Shown here one piece after another: positions 35,501-45,770 of a stretch of 64,000 nucleotides of DNA. The notes under the pieces were generated by a model. The model saw nothing but the letters and a program-made list of their open reading frames with translations, was not told the DNA's origin and ran no database searches. The DNA lies in contig JARFXM010000010.1 of NCBI GenBank assembly GCA_029532625.1, positions 1,488,001 through 1,552,000 on the forward strand, read 5' to 3'. Position 1 is the first letter of the stretch, and each line of letters begins with the position of its first letter. A program made the position numbers and the translations under genes. The DNA is from Lomentospora prolificans (lineage: Eukaryota > Ascomycota > Sordariomycetes > Microascales > Microascaceae).

Positions 35501-36988
35501 ATGGCGAAAAGGAAGAGAAATGAGCCTGCCAACGGTGAGGCTGAGGCGAAACCGACGTCTACGAAGAAACCAAGGGCCGAAGACTCAACACCGCAAGCCG
35601 ACTCTTCGTCCGAACCCTTCACAATCCAGATCATTGCAGGATCCTATGACCGGATTCTCCACGGCCTAACAGCCCTTATCGGGCCCAACGACAAGGTCGA
35701 GTTCGCCGACACGTTCTTATTCAACGCGCACACGACGGCCATCCGGTGCATCGCCGTCTCGACCCCTTCCGCGCCCGTCCCCGGCCAGAGCCAAAAGGTC
35801 TTTCTCGTCTCCGGCAGCACGGACGAAAAGATCAACGTATACAGCCTGTCGGCGCACCCGCCCAGCCGCAAGAACCAGGACCTCTTGGCCAAGGTGGCAC
35901 CGCGGCCCATCCTCGAGAACCGCAAGAACCGCGAGATTGGCACGCTGCACCACCACTCCTCCTCTATAACGAGCGTGGCGTTCCCCACGAGGGGAAAGCT
36001 CTTGTCCGCGAGCGAGGACTCCACGATTGCGGTGACGAGGACGAGGGATTGGTCGTTGCTCTCGTCGATCAAGGTGCCTATAGCCAAGGCCAAGGGGAGG
36101 CCTAGCGGAGACACGGCGCCGTATCAGGGGACGCCGAGCGGTGTGAACGATTTTGCTGTGCATCCGAGTTTGAAGACGATGATCAGCGTGAGCAAGGGAG
36201 AGAGGTGCATGAGGTTGTGGAATTTGGTTACGGGGAAGAAGGCCGGCGTGTTGAACTTTGGGAGGCAGCTTTTGAGAGATGTGGGCGAGGGGAAGCATTC
36301 TCCCGGAGAGGGTAGGAAGGTGTGCTGGGGCCAGGGGGAGAAGGGTGACGAGTTTGCTGTGGGCTTTGACAGGGGCGTGGTGGTGTTTGGGGCGGATGCC
36401 GTGGCACGGTGCAAGGTCCTTGGAAATGCCAAGTCCAAGGTGCACGAAGTGTCGTACGTCCAGTTCGGTGAGGAGGGCAATTCGCTTTTGGCAGTCTCTA
36501 CGGAGGACGGAAAGGTCATGTTCTTTTCTACGAGGCCCGAGGATCTTGTCCGGGCTGAAAAGAAGGACGACGGCGAAGATGACGACGACGAGGTGCTTCC
36601 TAGTGCGAAGCTCATCGCCAGCGTCGGCGGAAAGGAGGACGGCGTCACGAGCCGTATCAAGGACTTTACGGTACTACGGAAGGGCGACGGAGCTAGCGAG
36701 ATTCTCTACGTCATCGGGGGTAGCAGCGATGGCAAAATTAGGATCTGGAAGATGAGCGCGGCGTCGCTCGAGAAGGCTGCGGAGGGCAAGGAGGAGTCTA
36801 CAAAGGTTGGGAAGCTTCTTGGTGTATATGGGACGCAGAACCGTATTACGTGTTTGGAGTCGTTTGAGATGATACCTCGGCCTGAAGGCGTTGACGAGAG
36901 TGAGGACGAGGAAGATGAAGGCGACTGGGAGGACGAGGATAGTGAGGATGGGGATGACCAGGATGATGACGAAGAAGACGATGAGTAG
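35501..36988 (+). CDS. mak11: WD40 ribosome-biogenesis factor Mak11
   Basis: Intronless, 495 residues. Homologue of yeast Mak11 and human PAK1IP1, a nucleolar WD40 protein of pre-60S assembly. The basic Lys/Arg N-terminus looks like a nuclear signal. Propeller repeats are visible: IIAGSYDRILHGL, LFNAHTTAIRCIAVS, VSGSTDEKINVYSL, HHHSSSITSVAF, LLSASEDSTIAVT, VNDFAVHPSLKTMISVSKG, MRLWNLVTGKKAGVLNF, and IGGSSDGKIRIWKM. The C-terminus is a long Asp/Glu tract (residues about 463-495), common in nucleolar factors. The ATG at 35501 follows a pyrimidine-rich leader and is first in frame. Confidence 0.9.
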   Translation: MAKRKRNEPANGEAEAKPTSTKKPRAEDSTPQADSSSEPFTIQIIAGSYDRILHGLTALIGPNDKVEFADTFLFNAHTTAIRCIAVSTPSAPVPGQSQKVFLVSGSTDEKINVYSLSAHPPSRKNQDLLAKVAPRPILENRKNREIGTLHHHSSSITSVAFPTRGKLLSASEDSTIAVTRTRDWSLLSSIKVPIAKAKGRPSGDTAPYQGTPSGVNDFAVHPSLKTMISVSKGERCMRLWNLVTGKKAGVLNFGRQLLRDVGEGKHSPGEGRKVCWGQGEKGDEFAVGFDRGVVVFGADAVARCKVLGNAKSKVHEVSYVQFGEEGNSLLAVSTEDGKVMFFSTRPEDLVRAEKKDDGEDDDDEVLPSAKLIASVGGKEDGVTSRIKDFTVLRKGDGASEILYVIGGSSDGKIRIWKMSAASLEKAAEGKEESTKVGKLLGVYGTQNRITCLESFEMIPRPEGVDESEDEEDEGDWEDEDSEDGDDQDDDEEDDE

Positions 36989-39771
36989 TTTGGCCGCTTC
37001 GCGTTTGTCCATAGTGGTAATGAGCGGTATCCATCACATCGAGTTAACCTTGCCTACAACCTGTCCGAAACACGTCTCCAATTTTCTTCCGCGTCCGAAG
37101 ACTTGCCTGCATGGGTGGGAATTGAGTCATGACCTCGTCAACTGAGCTTTTTTTCTTCATTTTCTTTCTTTTCACGGACAGTCGCTAAACTCCACGCTGG
37201 TACCACGAATCTCACCCATGCATTTTGTGAGCGAGGTGCTTTTACAATGCCACAGACGTAGTAACGCCACACTGCCCTCCGAAGCGGATTGCCGAAATCA
37301 GGAACCTGCGACGACGGCGACGGCGTCTTCGTTTTCCCGACGACGTGTGTTGAAAATAGCGGGGAAGCTTGTGCCTAAGAGGACAAGGAGGACAAGAGGT
37401 AACATTGAAAAAGGGTTTAGCCAGCCAAGGCCACTAAAAACGGACAGTGACTGGTGATTTCCCCTGTACGGCTGGCTGGCTGGCTAAAGCGGGACATTGT
37501 GATGGTGCCTGTGCTAAACTACAAGAGAATAGCCCCTGTAACAAGTGGAATCCCGTGAACTGAAAAGCGTTGGTCACATGGGTGCTGGCGGGGGAGACCT
37601 TGGCCTGCCAGGCGTTGTGACGTCTTTGTGCTTGTGGGGACGCCAGCTCGTTTGGGGTTGGAGACTGAGAAGATGGGCGCCCTGGATGCGATGGGAGATC
37701 GCGATGTGGCTTTCTGTATCTGGACGGATTTGGATAGGAATTGAGTCGGCTAGAGAAGGGATTGGGAACGTTGGAAGGGATTTATCGATTTGAAACAATA
37801 TCAGCAACGTCAGTTGAGACACAGGATGATGGGGTAATACATCAATCGATCAATACCTGATCCATTACTAGTCAATTATACTAGTCAATTGTATTACAGC
37901 CGATTTGTTGAGGGCGTTTGGAGGGTACAACTAGTGAGGAACCCCAAAAACGGTACATGTTGAATACGCGGGTCTCACCCGTCGCTTCCATGGGGAATAC
38001 GAGTATCCTCGACGTATTAAGGCGAGAACCCGAGGATGAATCCTCCATCCCCATATTTTTCCCACAATGGATGCAACCAGACTGTATATTGGAAAGGTTG
38101 AAGTGCTCACTAATATTATCATAATATTAGGTTTTGATTGAACCCTGCAGTTGCAGTTGCAGTTGAGCAAAAAACCCTTTACGAGGACAATAGCTTTGAC
38201 ATGTGGATGGAAGAGCTGCAAAATTGTGGGATTTTTTTTTCCTTCGGATTTCGCAACCCTGTTCATAGCCTGTACGCTACGCTCGCCGAACCCCACAGAT
38301 TGCTCGGTTTTGAGCCCTTCACATGCCCCGCAACGTAGCTCATTTGGTTGCATGGCTCGCATGGGATTGAATGTTGTATTACTTGCACATCGTCGAGCAT
38401 GTTTCTCCCGTGACCACTCAGGCCGTCGCAAATTCAAAACCTCGTCGATTCTATAGTCTCCGGACGACGCGGCGCCCCATACGTGTCTTACTTCGTACCA
38501 CTTAGCGCCATTCGCCGTAGCTCCTTGACGTCAATTGGATAACAAACAGCCAGCGGCCGTCCGCCTGAACACGAGCAATAAGCTCGAACCAGCAGCCAGC
38601 TGGAGCCTGGCCAGTGAGAGAGTTCAAGGTTTCTTTGTGTTGGTAAGTTCTAGGTTCGAACTGTTTCGCCTCCCCCTCTTCAAGTTCCAAGTCTTCCCCA
38701 CTCTGCCTCTGAACGGAGAGGGGAGCCTATTTTTGTGAATGTCGCACCGTCTTATTTTGGTTGACTCCAAATACAAGAAGAAGCTCGCCCCCGACCCGAG
38801 CCAGGTCGTCGACTTCTCCGCACTCTAGGCTTTCTTGTTACTACTTTGTATACCTACTGCCTTTTCACGGCACCCTCATCGGCCTTTTGACGCCCTTGAT
38901 TCCTCTTACACGTAGAGCCTTTCGAGGTTATTTACCGAAGCATAATCTACCTCTTGATTCTTCGTTGCTCGGATCGGCTATCCACCCCCGGTCCAAGTCT
39001 GCGCTCGACCTCCCCACCATCACAATCCTCCATGCACTACCACACCCGACACACATCGATCTTTTGGTTGCCCCGATTCTCCGCAGACCATTCTACGACC
39101 ACCGCCGCCACGCGCCCAAAGAAGAAGTCGCACTCAGCGCATGTCGCACACCTCTGCGACCGCAGCCAATCTCGGAGGAGGGAATAGAGAGGGGAAAGAC
39201 ACCCCACAATAAGCCAAGTGCAACCCCCTTTCGCCGCCAATTTCAACGAACTTCTTTCCTGTTGTTGTTCTCCGTGGTCATTCGAGGTGGTAGCTGATCC
39301 CTTTGGTATTGATTGGCACAAGTGTCTCGAGAGAGTTTCTGTGTGTGGGTGTGCGTAGGCGCCTCGCGGGAACCAAAGTGAGGAAATCCTCTATTATATC
39401 AGCTGCACCCTCCCCTGCCATTTTCAATACCGTCGCATCGGGCTTTTCTTCGCTTTTCCCGTAATACTTCGTACCCTTACTTGTCTATCCCTGCTCGTGG
39501 GGCTGCAGAACCAGCTCCACCGTTACATTCTCCTTCAGTCAGCCACGGCCCGGACGTGGTGGCGATTTGGGTGGAGAGCTCGGACAAGCTATATTACATA
39601 GGCTGCTCAACACCTCGGCACCCCAGCTTCAACAGAAACAGAGTCAATCTCGCAGACTTTTTCACCATTTTCACCACTTCAACCCCGAATATTTAGCTAG
39701 CGCAACGCTCACACTATCTCCCACCTGCTCCGAAGTCGCACATAGCTTGAAATCGAATAGCAACGTTTGCA
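36989..39771. other. 2.8-kb intergenic region before INSIG gene
   Basis: No gene supported. It contains GGCT tandem repeats at 37470-37487, an 11-bp direct repeat (ACTAGTCAATT at 37867 and 37880), a perfect 21-bp palindrome at 38110-38130, (TGCAGT)3 at 38146-38163, and a 29-codon ORF at 38739-38828 with no clear homology. The last kilobase is pyrimidine-rich, as expected for a leader. Confidence 0.5.
38110..38130. repeat. perfect 21-bp AT-rich palindrome
   Basis: Arms CTAATATTAT and ATAATATTAG flank a single C. The 10-bp arms are exact. It could form a cruciform or bind a dimeric protein. Confidence 0.9.
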
Positions 39772-40997
39772 ATGACACAAGAGGGCCCGCCTCTCTTCCG
39801 CCCGATCCCCCGGCGGCCGTTTGGCGTCAACTTCACCAGTCCCACTCCTCCCGAGACCGATTCGCACCCAACGACCCCGAATCCCGAGGCAAACTCCCAG
39901 CTCCTAAACCCCAACCTCGCCGAGGGTGAGAGCCTGAGTCGCTCCCAGTCGATTTTGAACTTGACTTCCTCGACGCTCTTTGGCATCTTCGGTCCCGCGA
40001 CCCCGGGTAAGGATAGGTTCTACGATGATCGTGACGAGCCCGAGACACCATGGGGAACGGGGGCTCAGACGCCCGTCAAGAGGAGGGATCTAGACGACGA
40101 GACATACGAGCTTTTGATCGACCGCTCCCGAGCGCTCCGTAGACACTCGTCGACCCGGCCACCACGAGCACCGTCACCGACGCCTTCCGAACTTGCTTGG
40201 TCGATGGGTACACGAGTAGGGCTACTCTTTCTACTTGGTATGGGCTACGGCGCCCTGGTTGCGAGGTTACGCGCCGAGAGCCCCTTGGCTGCCTTTTCTG
40301 GCGAGGGCACAATAGACCAGCCCGAGCATGGCTGGGTCTACTTTATTGCCTGGGGCATCTCCGGTGTGGGTCTGGGCGCACTCTTGCCGTGGTTCGATGG
40401 TGTGTGGCAGATGTCGTTTGGCAACGAGGAGGAGGTTCAGGCGGTGAAGGAAAAGGCAGTGGATGGGCCACAATCTAGATCGAGGACAGACTGGTCACAT
40501 GCGGTCCGTAGCATCGGTGCGTTTGTTGGCATCGTATTTGCCTTGGTATGTCTACTTTCGATCCATCCCCCGTCGCGAGGCTAGTGCAGCTCCTAACGTT
40601 TTGTCTACAGCGGAAACTCCCATGGGTCTCGACTTTGCAAGTATCCCTCGCCCTCGCGCTTGTGAACCCCTTCCTATGGTACCTCGTCGACCGAACGAAA
40701 CCGGGCTTCCTCCTTTCAGCCGCCGTAGGATTCGCCGGAAGCGCCATCCTCATCGGCATCAACCCAGACATGATGCCCGCGCCGTCTTCCCCCTTCTCCT
40801 CCAGCCAGGCGTCTGCGAACGCCTCCGCTGGCGACCCCCGGGGTTCTTCGTCCTCGTTGCCCAGCGGTTTCGCGTCCCAGCACACTCTTGAGGCGGGGAT
40901 CTGGATGCTCAGCGTGCTTTTTTGCAGCTGTGTCTGTTTTGGGAATATTGGAAGGAGATTAGCGCTGAGCAAATCAGCGGCTGTAGCTATGGCTTGA
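39772..40997 (+). CDS. INSIG-family ER membrane protein
   Basis: Insulin-induced-gene (INSIG) family, ER proteins that control HMG-CoA reductase and, in some fungi, sterol-responsive regulation. Exons 39772-40545 and 40611-40997 (65-nt phase-0 intron, GTATGT donor, CTACAG acceptor) encode 386 residues. A long polar N-terminus (about 145 residues) precedes six hydrophobic segments: VGLLFLLGMGYGALVARL, WVYFIAWGISGVGLGALLPW, VRSIGAFVGIVFAL, LALALVNPFLWYLVD, FLLSAAVGFAGSAILIG and WMLSVLFCSCVCFGNIG. The motif NPFLWYLVDRTKPGF and the following hydrophobic block fit the family. A Ser-rich loop lies between the fifth and sixth segments. The ATG at 39772 is the first in frame. Confidence 0.88.
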
Positions 40998-42985
40998 AAT
41001 TGGCCCCATTGTGTGATTCTTAATTTTAACGACCCGGCACTTGGTTCGCCTGTGGATGCCCTCGCGTTGATCCCGTAATTGGGGAGTGTTGATCCAGAGG
41101 CTACTTGAGTGTTTTACGGGCTGCTAAGCGCTAGAATTTGCTACTATTTTTGGGATTGAGTTTCGTCGTGCATGTGTCTCTCGGTCTAGTCTGCCACGGC
41201 TCCTATAGTCTAGTGTACTCCATATATGTGCTCTGGGCAGTTTCAGGGACCTCGCGTAGGGATTTAACGGTGTGGGGAAAGGACCCCATCCCGTTCCTCG
41301 CCGTTCTCCAACGCTCGGGAAGCACTATCAACTGCAGCTGGTGGAGAACGGCTGAGTTGAGGGGTTGGGAATGGGTCAACGGTGGGGATCCTGATAGGAG
41401 ATGCCTAACATGCTCATTCGTACCTCTTGATGATCTGCAATTAGGCTCGACAACGATTACGTTTAGATTTGCGACCCTGTCTTAGCTGAGGGTGGTCCAT
41501 ACGCGCAGCTGCCGTCGAGCGAGGATGAGCCCATTTTCGAGATGAGGCACGCGCATTATTGCAATATTGAGCCCCCGTCGCATCGTTGTGGGCCCTTTGC
41601 CCCGGTTCAATACTTACTGATCGTCTCACGGTCAGCGTGCACAGTCAGTCTTGCGAGCTTGATGAAGCCTACGGTCCACGGCCTAGAGAATTATTCTCTA
41701 GAACGGGCCGAGAAAACGCGAGCTCCACTTTGTGCAAGTAAACGGCGAGCGGGTCCCGTGTGGTTTCATGGGAAGGGTGAGGCGGACGGCGGTGGGTGGG
41801 CATGTGGCGCCTCGATTTGATTGAAGGTCTGGCCAGCGGGACGGGAATGTGGAAGGACTGGCGAAAAGGGGGGTGTTAGTGGGGGTGAAATGGGGGCTGG
41901 CTGGCCTTGGGTAGCCTGGCTGGCGAGACTGCCAGCATGGTCTTTTGTTTGGTGTTAGTGGGTTGGTTCCTCTAGATTTGACAGCGTCCACTGCTGGCCA
42001 AACGGTGGAGTTTCAGTGCACACGGTGCTGTGAGGTTCACGAGCACGGAGGAGAAGGATGTATCGATGATGTCCTGCAGTGCCCTGTCTGGTTCCGGCGC
42101 GGTTTGCAGGATGCACGTTCTGAGCTGGCATGGGGTGATTCGTTGGGGCTGTACTCGATTGTGAGTCGATGTGAACTGTCGATGCGCCAGCTGGGGGATT
42201 TGGCGCTGGTTTTGCCTCAGTGAAAAGCTCAAGCAAGGGCAGATGAGGAGAGGCGGGGGACCATGGGGCGAAACAAGAAAAATCGAAGAGATTAACAGGC
42301 CCCAGTTCAGAAAACATACCATGGCCTGGCTGGCTGGCGTTAGGCTCTCCAAAACCTTGCAGTTTCGGGCAGGGAAAACCTGCGACAGTGGGTTGAGGGT
42401 CGCTGGTTGACGTCAATAATCGGGGCTGGCTCGGAAGGTGTCGCTGGCCCTGACAGCCCTAGAGCATTAGCTCAGGGGTTCTGTGCCTTCTAGTTGGGAC
42501 TGAGTTTCCTCGCCTGGCGCTGGCTGGCTACTTGGAGGGAGAGCCTAAACTACCAATGGTGGCGATGGGTAGTAATAAAGGCCCTCCATTCTTTCCAGTC
42601 CCCTTCCCTGGACCAGCCAGCGAATGGAAGGATACGCCCTTGTATTCTTCTATTTCCGGGAGCGTTCTCGCCTTCTTGGTTGGATACCATGTTCTCGGCG
42701 TTTCTGTTATAATAATCCCGTACCCGCCACCGAGATATATGCTCATTACACTCCCAGCTACCCTTTTACGCACACTTCTTCTCGCGACCCATCATCGACT
42801 ACATCCTATATACCCTTAAAACACATCTTTAGGCTTCCATCTACTTGTATCCTATCCCAATTTTTTCAATTGCTCTTGCTGGACAAGAAAAGCCCTCATT
42901 GCGACCACCCTAAGCATTATGAGTCCTACGTCACTTGCCGCATCTTATCAATCCTAGAAATTCCCTCCCTCAAAACCGTCTCAGC
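40998..42985. other. intergenic region with GGCT-type repeats
   Basis: About 2 kb without a supported gene. Several GCTGGCTGG elements occur (about 41895, 41914, 42324, 42512). The last 300 bp are pyrimidine-rich and probably form the leader of the RING-LON gene. Confidence 0.5.
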
Positions 42986-44926
42986 ATGTCTTCAACCGCG
43001 CCATCCTACATGTCCTCTCCCACTCCTAGTGCGCCCTCGCTATCTGGGGACTCCAATTCATCCATTTCCTCCTCGTCAGCCTCCCTCACCACTCTCAACT
43101 CTTCGGCGTGTTCGATATCCCTGCACGATGGCCGCAGCGACGACCCGGCTTTGTGCTCATCCAAGGCAGCGTCCGTGACGGCAAACGAGCTTATTCGCCT
43201 CTTCCAGTGTCATCTATGTTCACTTCCACTCCGGCAACCGGTCGCCTTGCCATGTGGAAAGACCCTTTGCAAGCCGTGCCTACCGCAGATGTACCCGCGA
43301 AAGGGCATCTCTTTCCCCAGAATGCCGGAGAGGGTCGAAGGCTTTACCTGTCCGTACTCGGAGTGCGGAAGCGAACATGCCAAGGCAGACTGCGCTCCTG
43401 ACGTCGCGCTTGAAAATCTTCTTGCTCAGGGACGTGTCGAAATCGAGAAGATACTCGGTGCCAGTGGACCAGATGACCTTGCTTCACTCGCTGTTGCCGA
43501 TCGGCTTCTAGTGTCAACCTACTCCCGTGCTCTATCAGGGGACCTAAGGTTTAACTTTGGCGAAGGAGTCACCGGGGGCATTCTCGAGAAGCGTTGGCCA
43601 ATTTGTACCGACGGAGGAGTGTCGGACAGTTTAGTGGGGGGCCTCTGTGGTGACGTCGACAGCGTCACCAAACCTTACACTACTGAGACACCACATACAG
43701 ACACTGCAGTTAATTCCGCCACACACGATGGAACCACTGGTCCGGATGCATCAGCGGCTGGCGGTGGCGCTAGCGGCACCAATGTCGGTGCCCGATCGCT
43801 CGCGGACAGCGTGACCGACGCTATGAGGGCTGAGGCCGACTGCAAAGTCTGCTACGCCATCTTTTACGATCCCGTGACGACGGCCTGCGGCCATACGTAC
43901 TGTCGCCCTTGCCTGCAGCGGACCCTCGATATTCACCCTTCTTGCCCATTGTGTCGCCGGGGATTGTCCGCGAACACCTACTTCCGCGCCGAATCATCTC
44001 CGGCTAACGAGAGCCTCGGCCGAATCTTGGAGACTCTCTGGCCCGATCAATTGCGTGCTCGTCACGATGCCGTGATGGCCGAGCACCTCGCACGCGAGGC
44101 GGAGGCTCAATGCGATGTGCCTATTTTTGTTTGCACCGTGTCACTCCCGACCATGCCTACGGTATTACATATTTTTGAACCTAGGTATCGGCTCATGATT
44201 CAGCGCGCCCTGCAGGGGAACCGGACTTTCGGGATGGTCTTGCCGCGGGAAGCCGTTAGCGGGGTCGAAGCGGACGTCGACCAAACCCTTCCTTTTACTG
44301 AACTGGGGACGCTGCTGCGAATTAAGAATGTTAGGATGTTCCCCGATGGTAGGAGTCTCGTCGAGGCCACTGGCATGTCGCGATTCCGCATTGTCAGACA
44401 TTCCGTATTGGACGACTATGTTGTGGCCCGCATCGAGCGGTACGACGACATTAGCGTCGCCGAGGAGGAAGCGCTCGAAGCGTTCGAGACGGCGGGCTGG
44501 GACCTTAACCGCCCCCCAAGCGTAGCCTCTTTTGCGTCGAATTCGTCCTCCGGATCTAAGCCCTCTCCTCGATCATCCCTGTCCCGATTCTCCTCCAACT
44601 CCTCGTCGTCGTCGTCGTCATCGTCGTCCTCTTCTTCCTCCTCGAGGAACCCCCGAACGCCGACGCTCGAGGAAATCGACACCATGCCGACGGCCTCGCT
44701 CATCGCATACGCCAGCTCGACTATGGAGCGTAAGTGGCGGAGGTTCAGCGTGGCGAACCGGGGACCGCAGCCAGCGGATCCCCTGCTGCTGCCCTGGTGG
44801 CTCGCGGCCGTGTTACCGACGCAGGATGTGGCCAAGTATCGCGTGCTGAGGGCGGTGAGTTTGAGAGAGCGGTTCCAGATTTGCTGTCGGTGGTTGGTCG
44901 AATTGGAGGAGGGAAGCTCGGTGTAA
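42986..44926 (+). CDS. RING and LON-substrate-binding domain protein
   Basis: 646 residues in one exon; LONRF-like, probable E3 ubiquitin ligase. A first, degenerate RING lies near residues 72-130 (FQCHLCSLPLRQPVALPCGK, then TLCKPCLP); Lys stands where His is usual in CGK. A second, intact RING lies near 286-325 (CKVCYAIFYDPVTTACGHTY, then CRPC and CPLCRRG). The LON N-terminal substrate-binding domain follows from about 377: PIFVCTVSLPTMPTVLHIFE, PRYRLMIQRAL, FGMVLPRE, TLLRIKNVRMFPDGRSLVEA. A Ser-rich linker interrupts it near 515-553, and KYRVLRAVSLRERFQICCRW closes it. The stop TAA lies inside a GTAAGT sequence at 44923; splicing to GGCAG before about 45033 would replace the end with about 30 other residues. 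The ATG at 42986 was chosen as the first in frame. Confidence 0.87.
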   Translation: MSSTAPSYMSSPTPSAPSLSGDSNSSISSSSASLTTLNSSACSISLHDGRSDDPALCSSKAASVTANELIRLFQCHLCSLPLRQPVALPCGKTLCKPCLPQMYPRKGISFPRMPERVEGFTCPYSECGSEHAKADCAPDVALENLLAQGRVEIEKILGASGPDDLASLAVADRLLVSTYSRALSGDLRFNFGEGVTGGILEKRWPICTDGGVSDSLVGGLCGDVDSVTKPYTTETPHTDTAVNSATHDGTTGPDASAAGGGASGTNVGARSLADSVTDAMRAEADCKVCYAIFYDPVTTACGHTYCRPCLQRTLDIHPSCPLCRRGLSANTYFRAESSPANESLGRILETLWPDQLRARHDAVMAEHLAREAEAQCDVPIFVCTVSLPTMPTVLHIFEPRYRLMIQRALQGNRTFGMVLPREAVSGVEADVDQTLPFTELGTLLRIKNVRMFPDGRSLVEATGMSRFRIVRHSVLDDYVVARIERYDDISVAEEEALEAFETAGWDLNRPPSVASFASNSSSGSKPSPRSSLSRFSSNSSSSSSSSSSSSSSSRNPRTPTLEEIDTMPTASLIAYASSTMERKWRRFSVANRGPQPADPLLLPWWLAAVLPTQDVAKYRVLRAVSLRERFQICCRWLVELEEGSSV

Positions 44927-45770
44927 GTTGAATTCCCGCCATTCCCCGCCCGTGGCCTTTCCTCCATACCTCCTATTTTTTTCTCCTTTCCCTATCTGGC
45001 TTTCTCTACTTTTTTTACCGTCTTCCGGCAGGATCGGACCGGAGGCTAATGGTTTGCAGGAGTGGCGGATGCGTGGTCATCTAAGTATAGCGCTAAAGAG
45101 TTGCACGGGTACGCTCTGAATGAACGTGCTTACGGAGCTGAAGTTGGGGACATAGTGACGATGAAATTGATGAGTGCCGAGGATAAGAGAGTCCGGGAGA
45201 AGGCGCAAAAGTTTGCACTTGCAAAAGTATTAGGCTGTTCCTTGTCATGGCACCGTGGATGCTTTTTGTTGACGAGTGGTGAAAACTTGATGATATCCCT
45301 TTTCGTTTCTGTTCTCTAGATCTAAGATACCATTGGCTTTGGAACCTAGATGGCTTGGTGGCGGCGACGGGGCCGTTTTGGACTGTATACTTCACCTATG
45401 ATTATACGATTTACCTAGAATACATTTGTACAAGATCTTACGCACCTAATGACACCGAAGCCCTGCCCCATCGTACTGAAGAAGAGTCGAGGTCGATTTC
45501 ATCGTCGCAGGTAAGCGGGAGAGTGCGTGAGTGAGAGATGCGCCATCTACATTTATCGATTCTATTTTTATTGTACAAAGCTGGGTATTCTTAGGCAATA
45601 TATGCAGCAGATATCGTACACGGTCTAATATGAACAAGGCAGGAAAAAAAAAAGAAAAGCCTTATAATACAAAGATATGCTTCCTCCCACCCAAATAAAA
45701 AAGCCAAGGTGTCTGTCTCCCCAGCTCCGATTTCCCCCCCCTAGCGAGGACAAGGAGAAAGTCATCCATT
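44927..45770. other. convergent 3' region
   Basis: Shared 3' region of the RING-LON gene and the PPR gene. A possible alternative terminal exon runs to about 45119. An A-rich stretch lies near 45642-45657. No other gene was seen. Confidence 0.5.

Noticed and set aside
38739..38828. 29-codon ORF (MSHRLILVDSKYKKKLAPD...)
   Set aside because: Somewhat protein-like, but I could not match it to a family; it lies over 900 bp upstream of INSIG, so it is not called as a gene.
38761..39297. 178-codon open frame on the plus strand
   Set aside because: Low-complexity translation of a pyrimidine-rich leader, no recognisable motif, and no ATG at its listed start.
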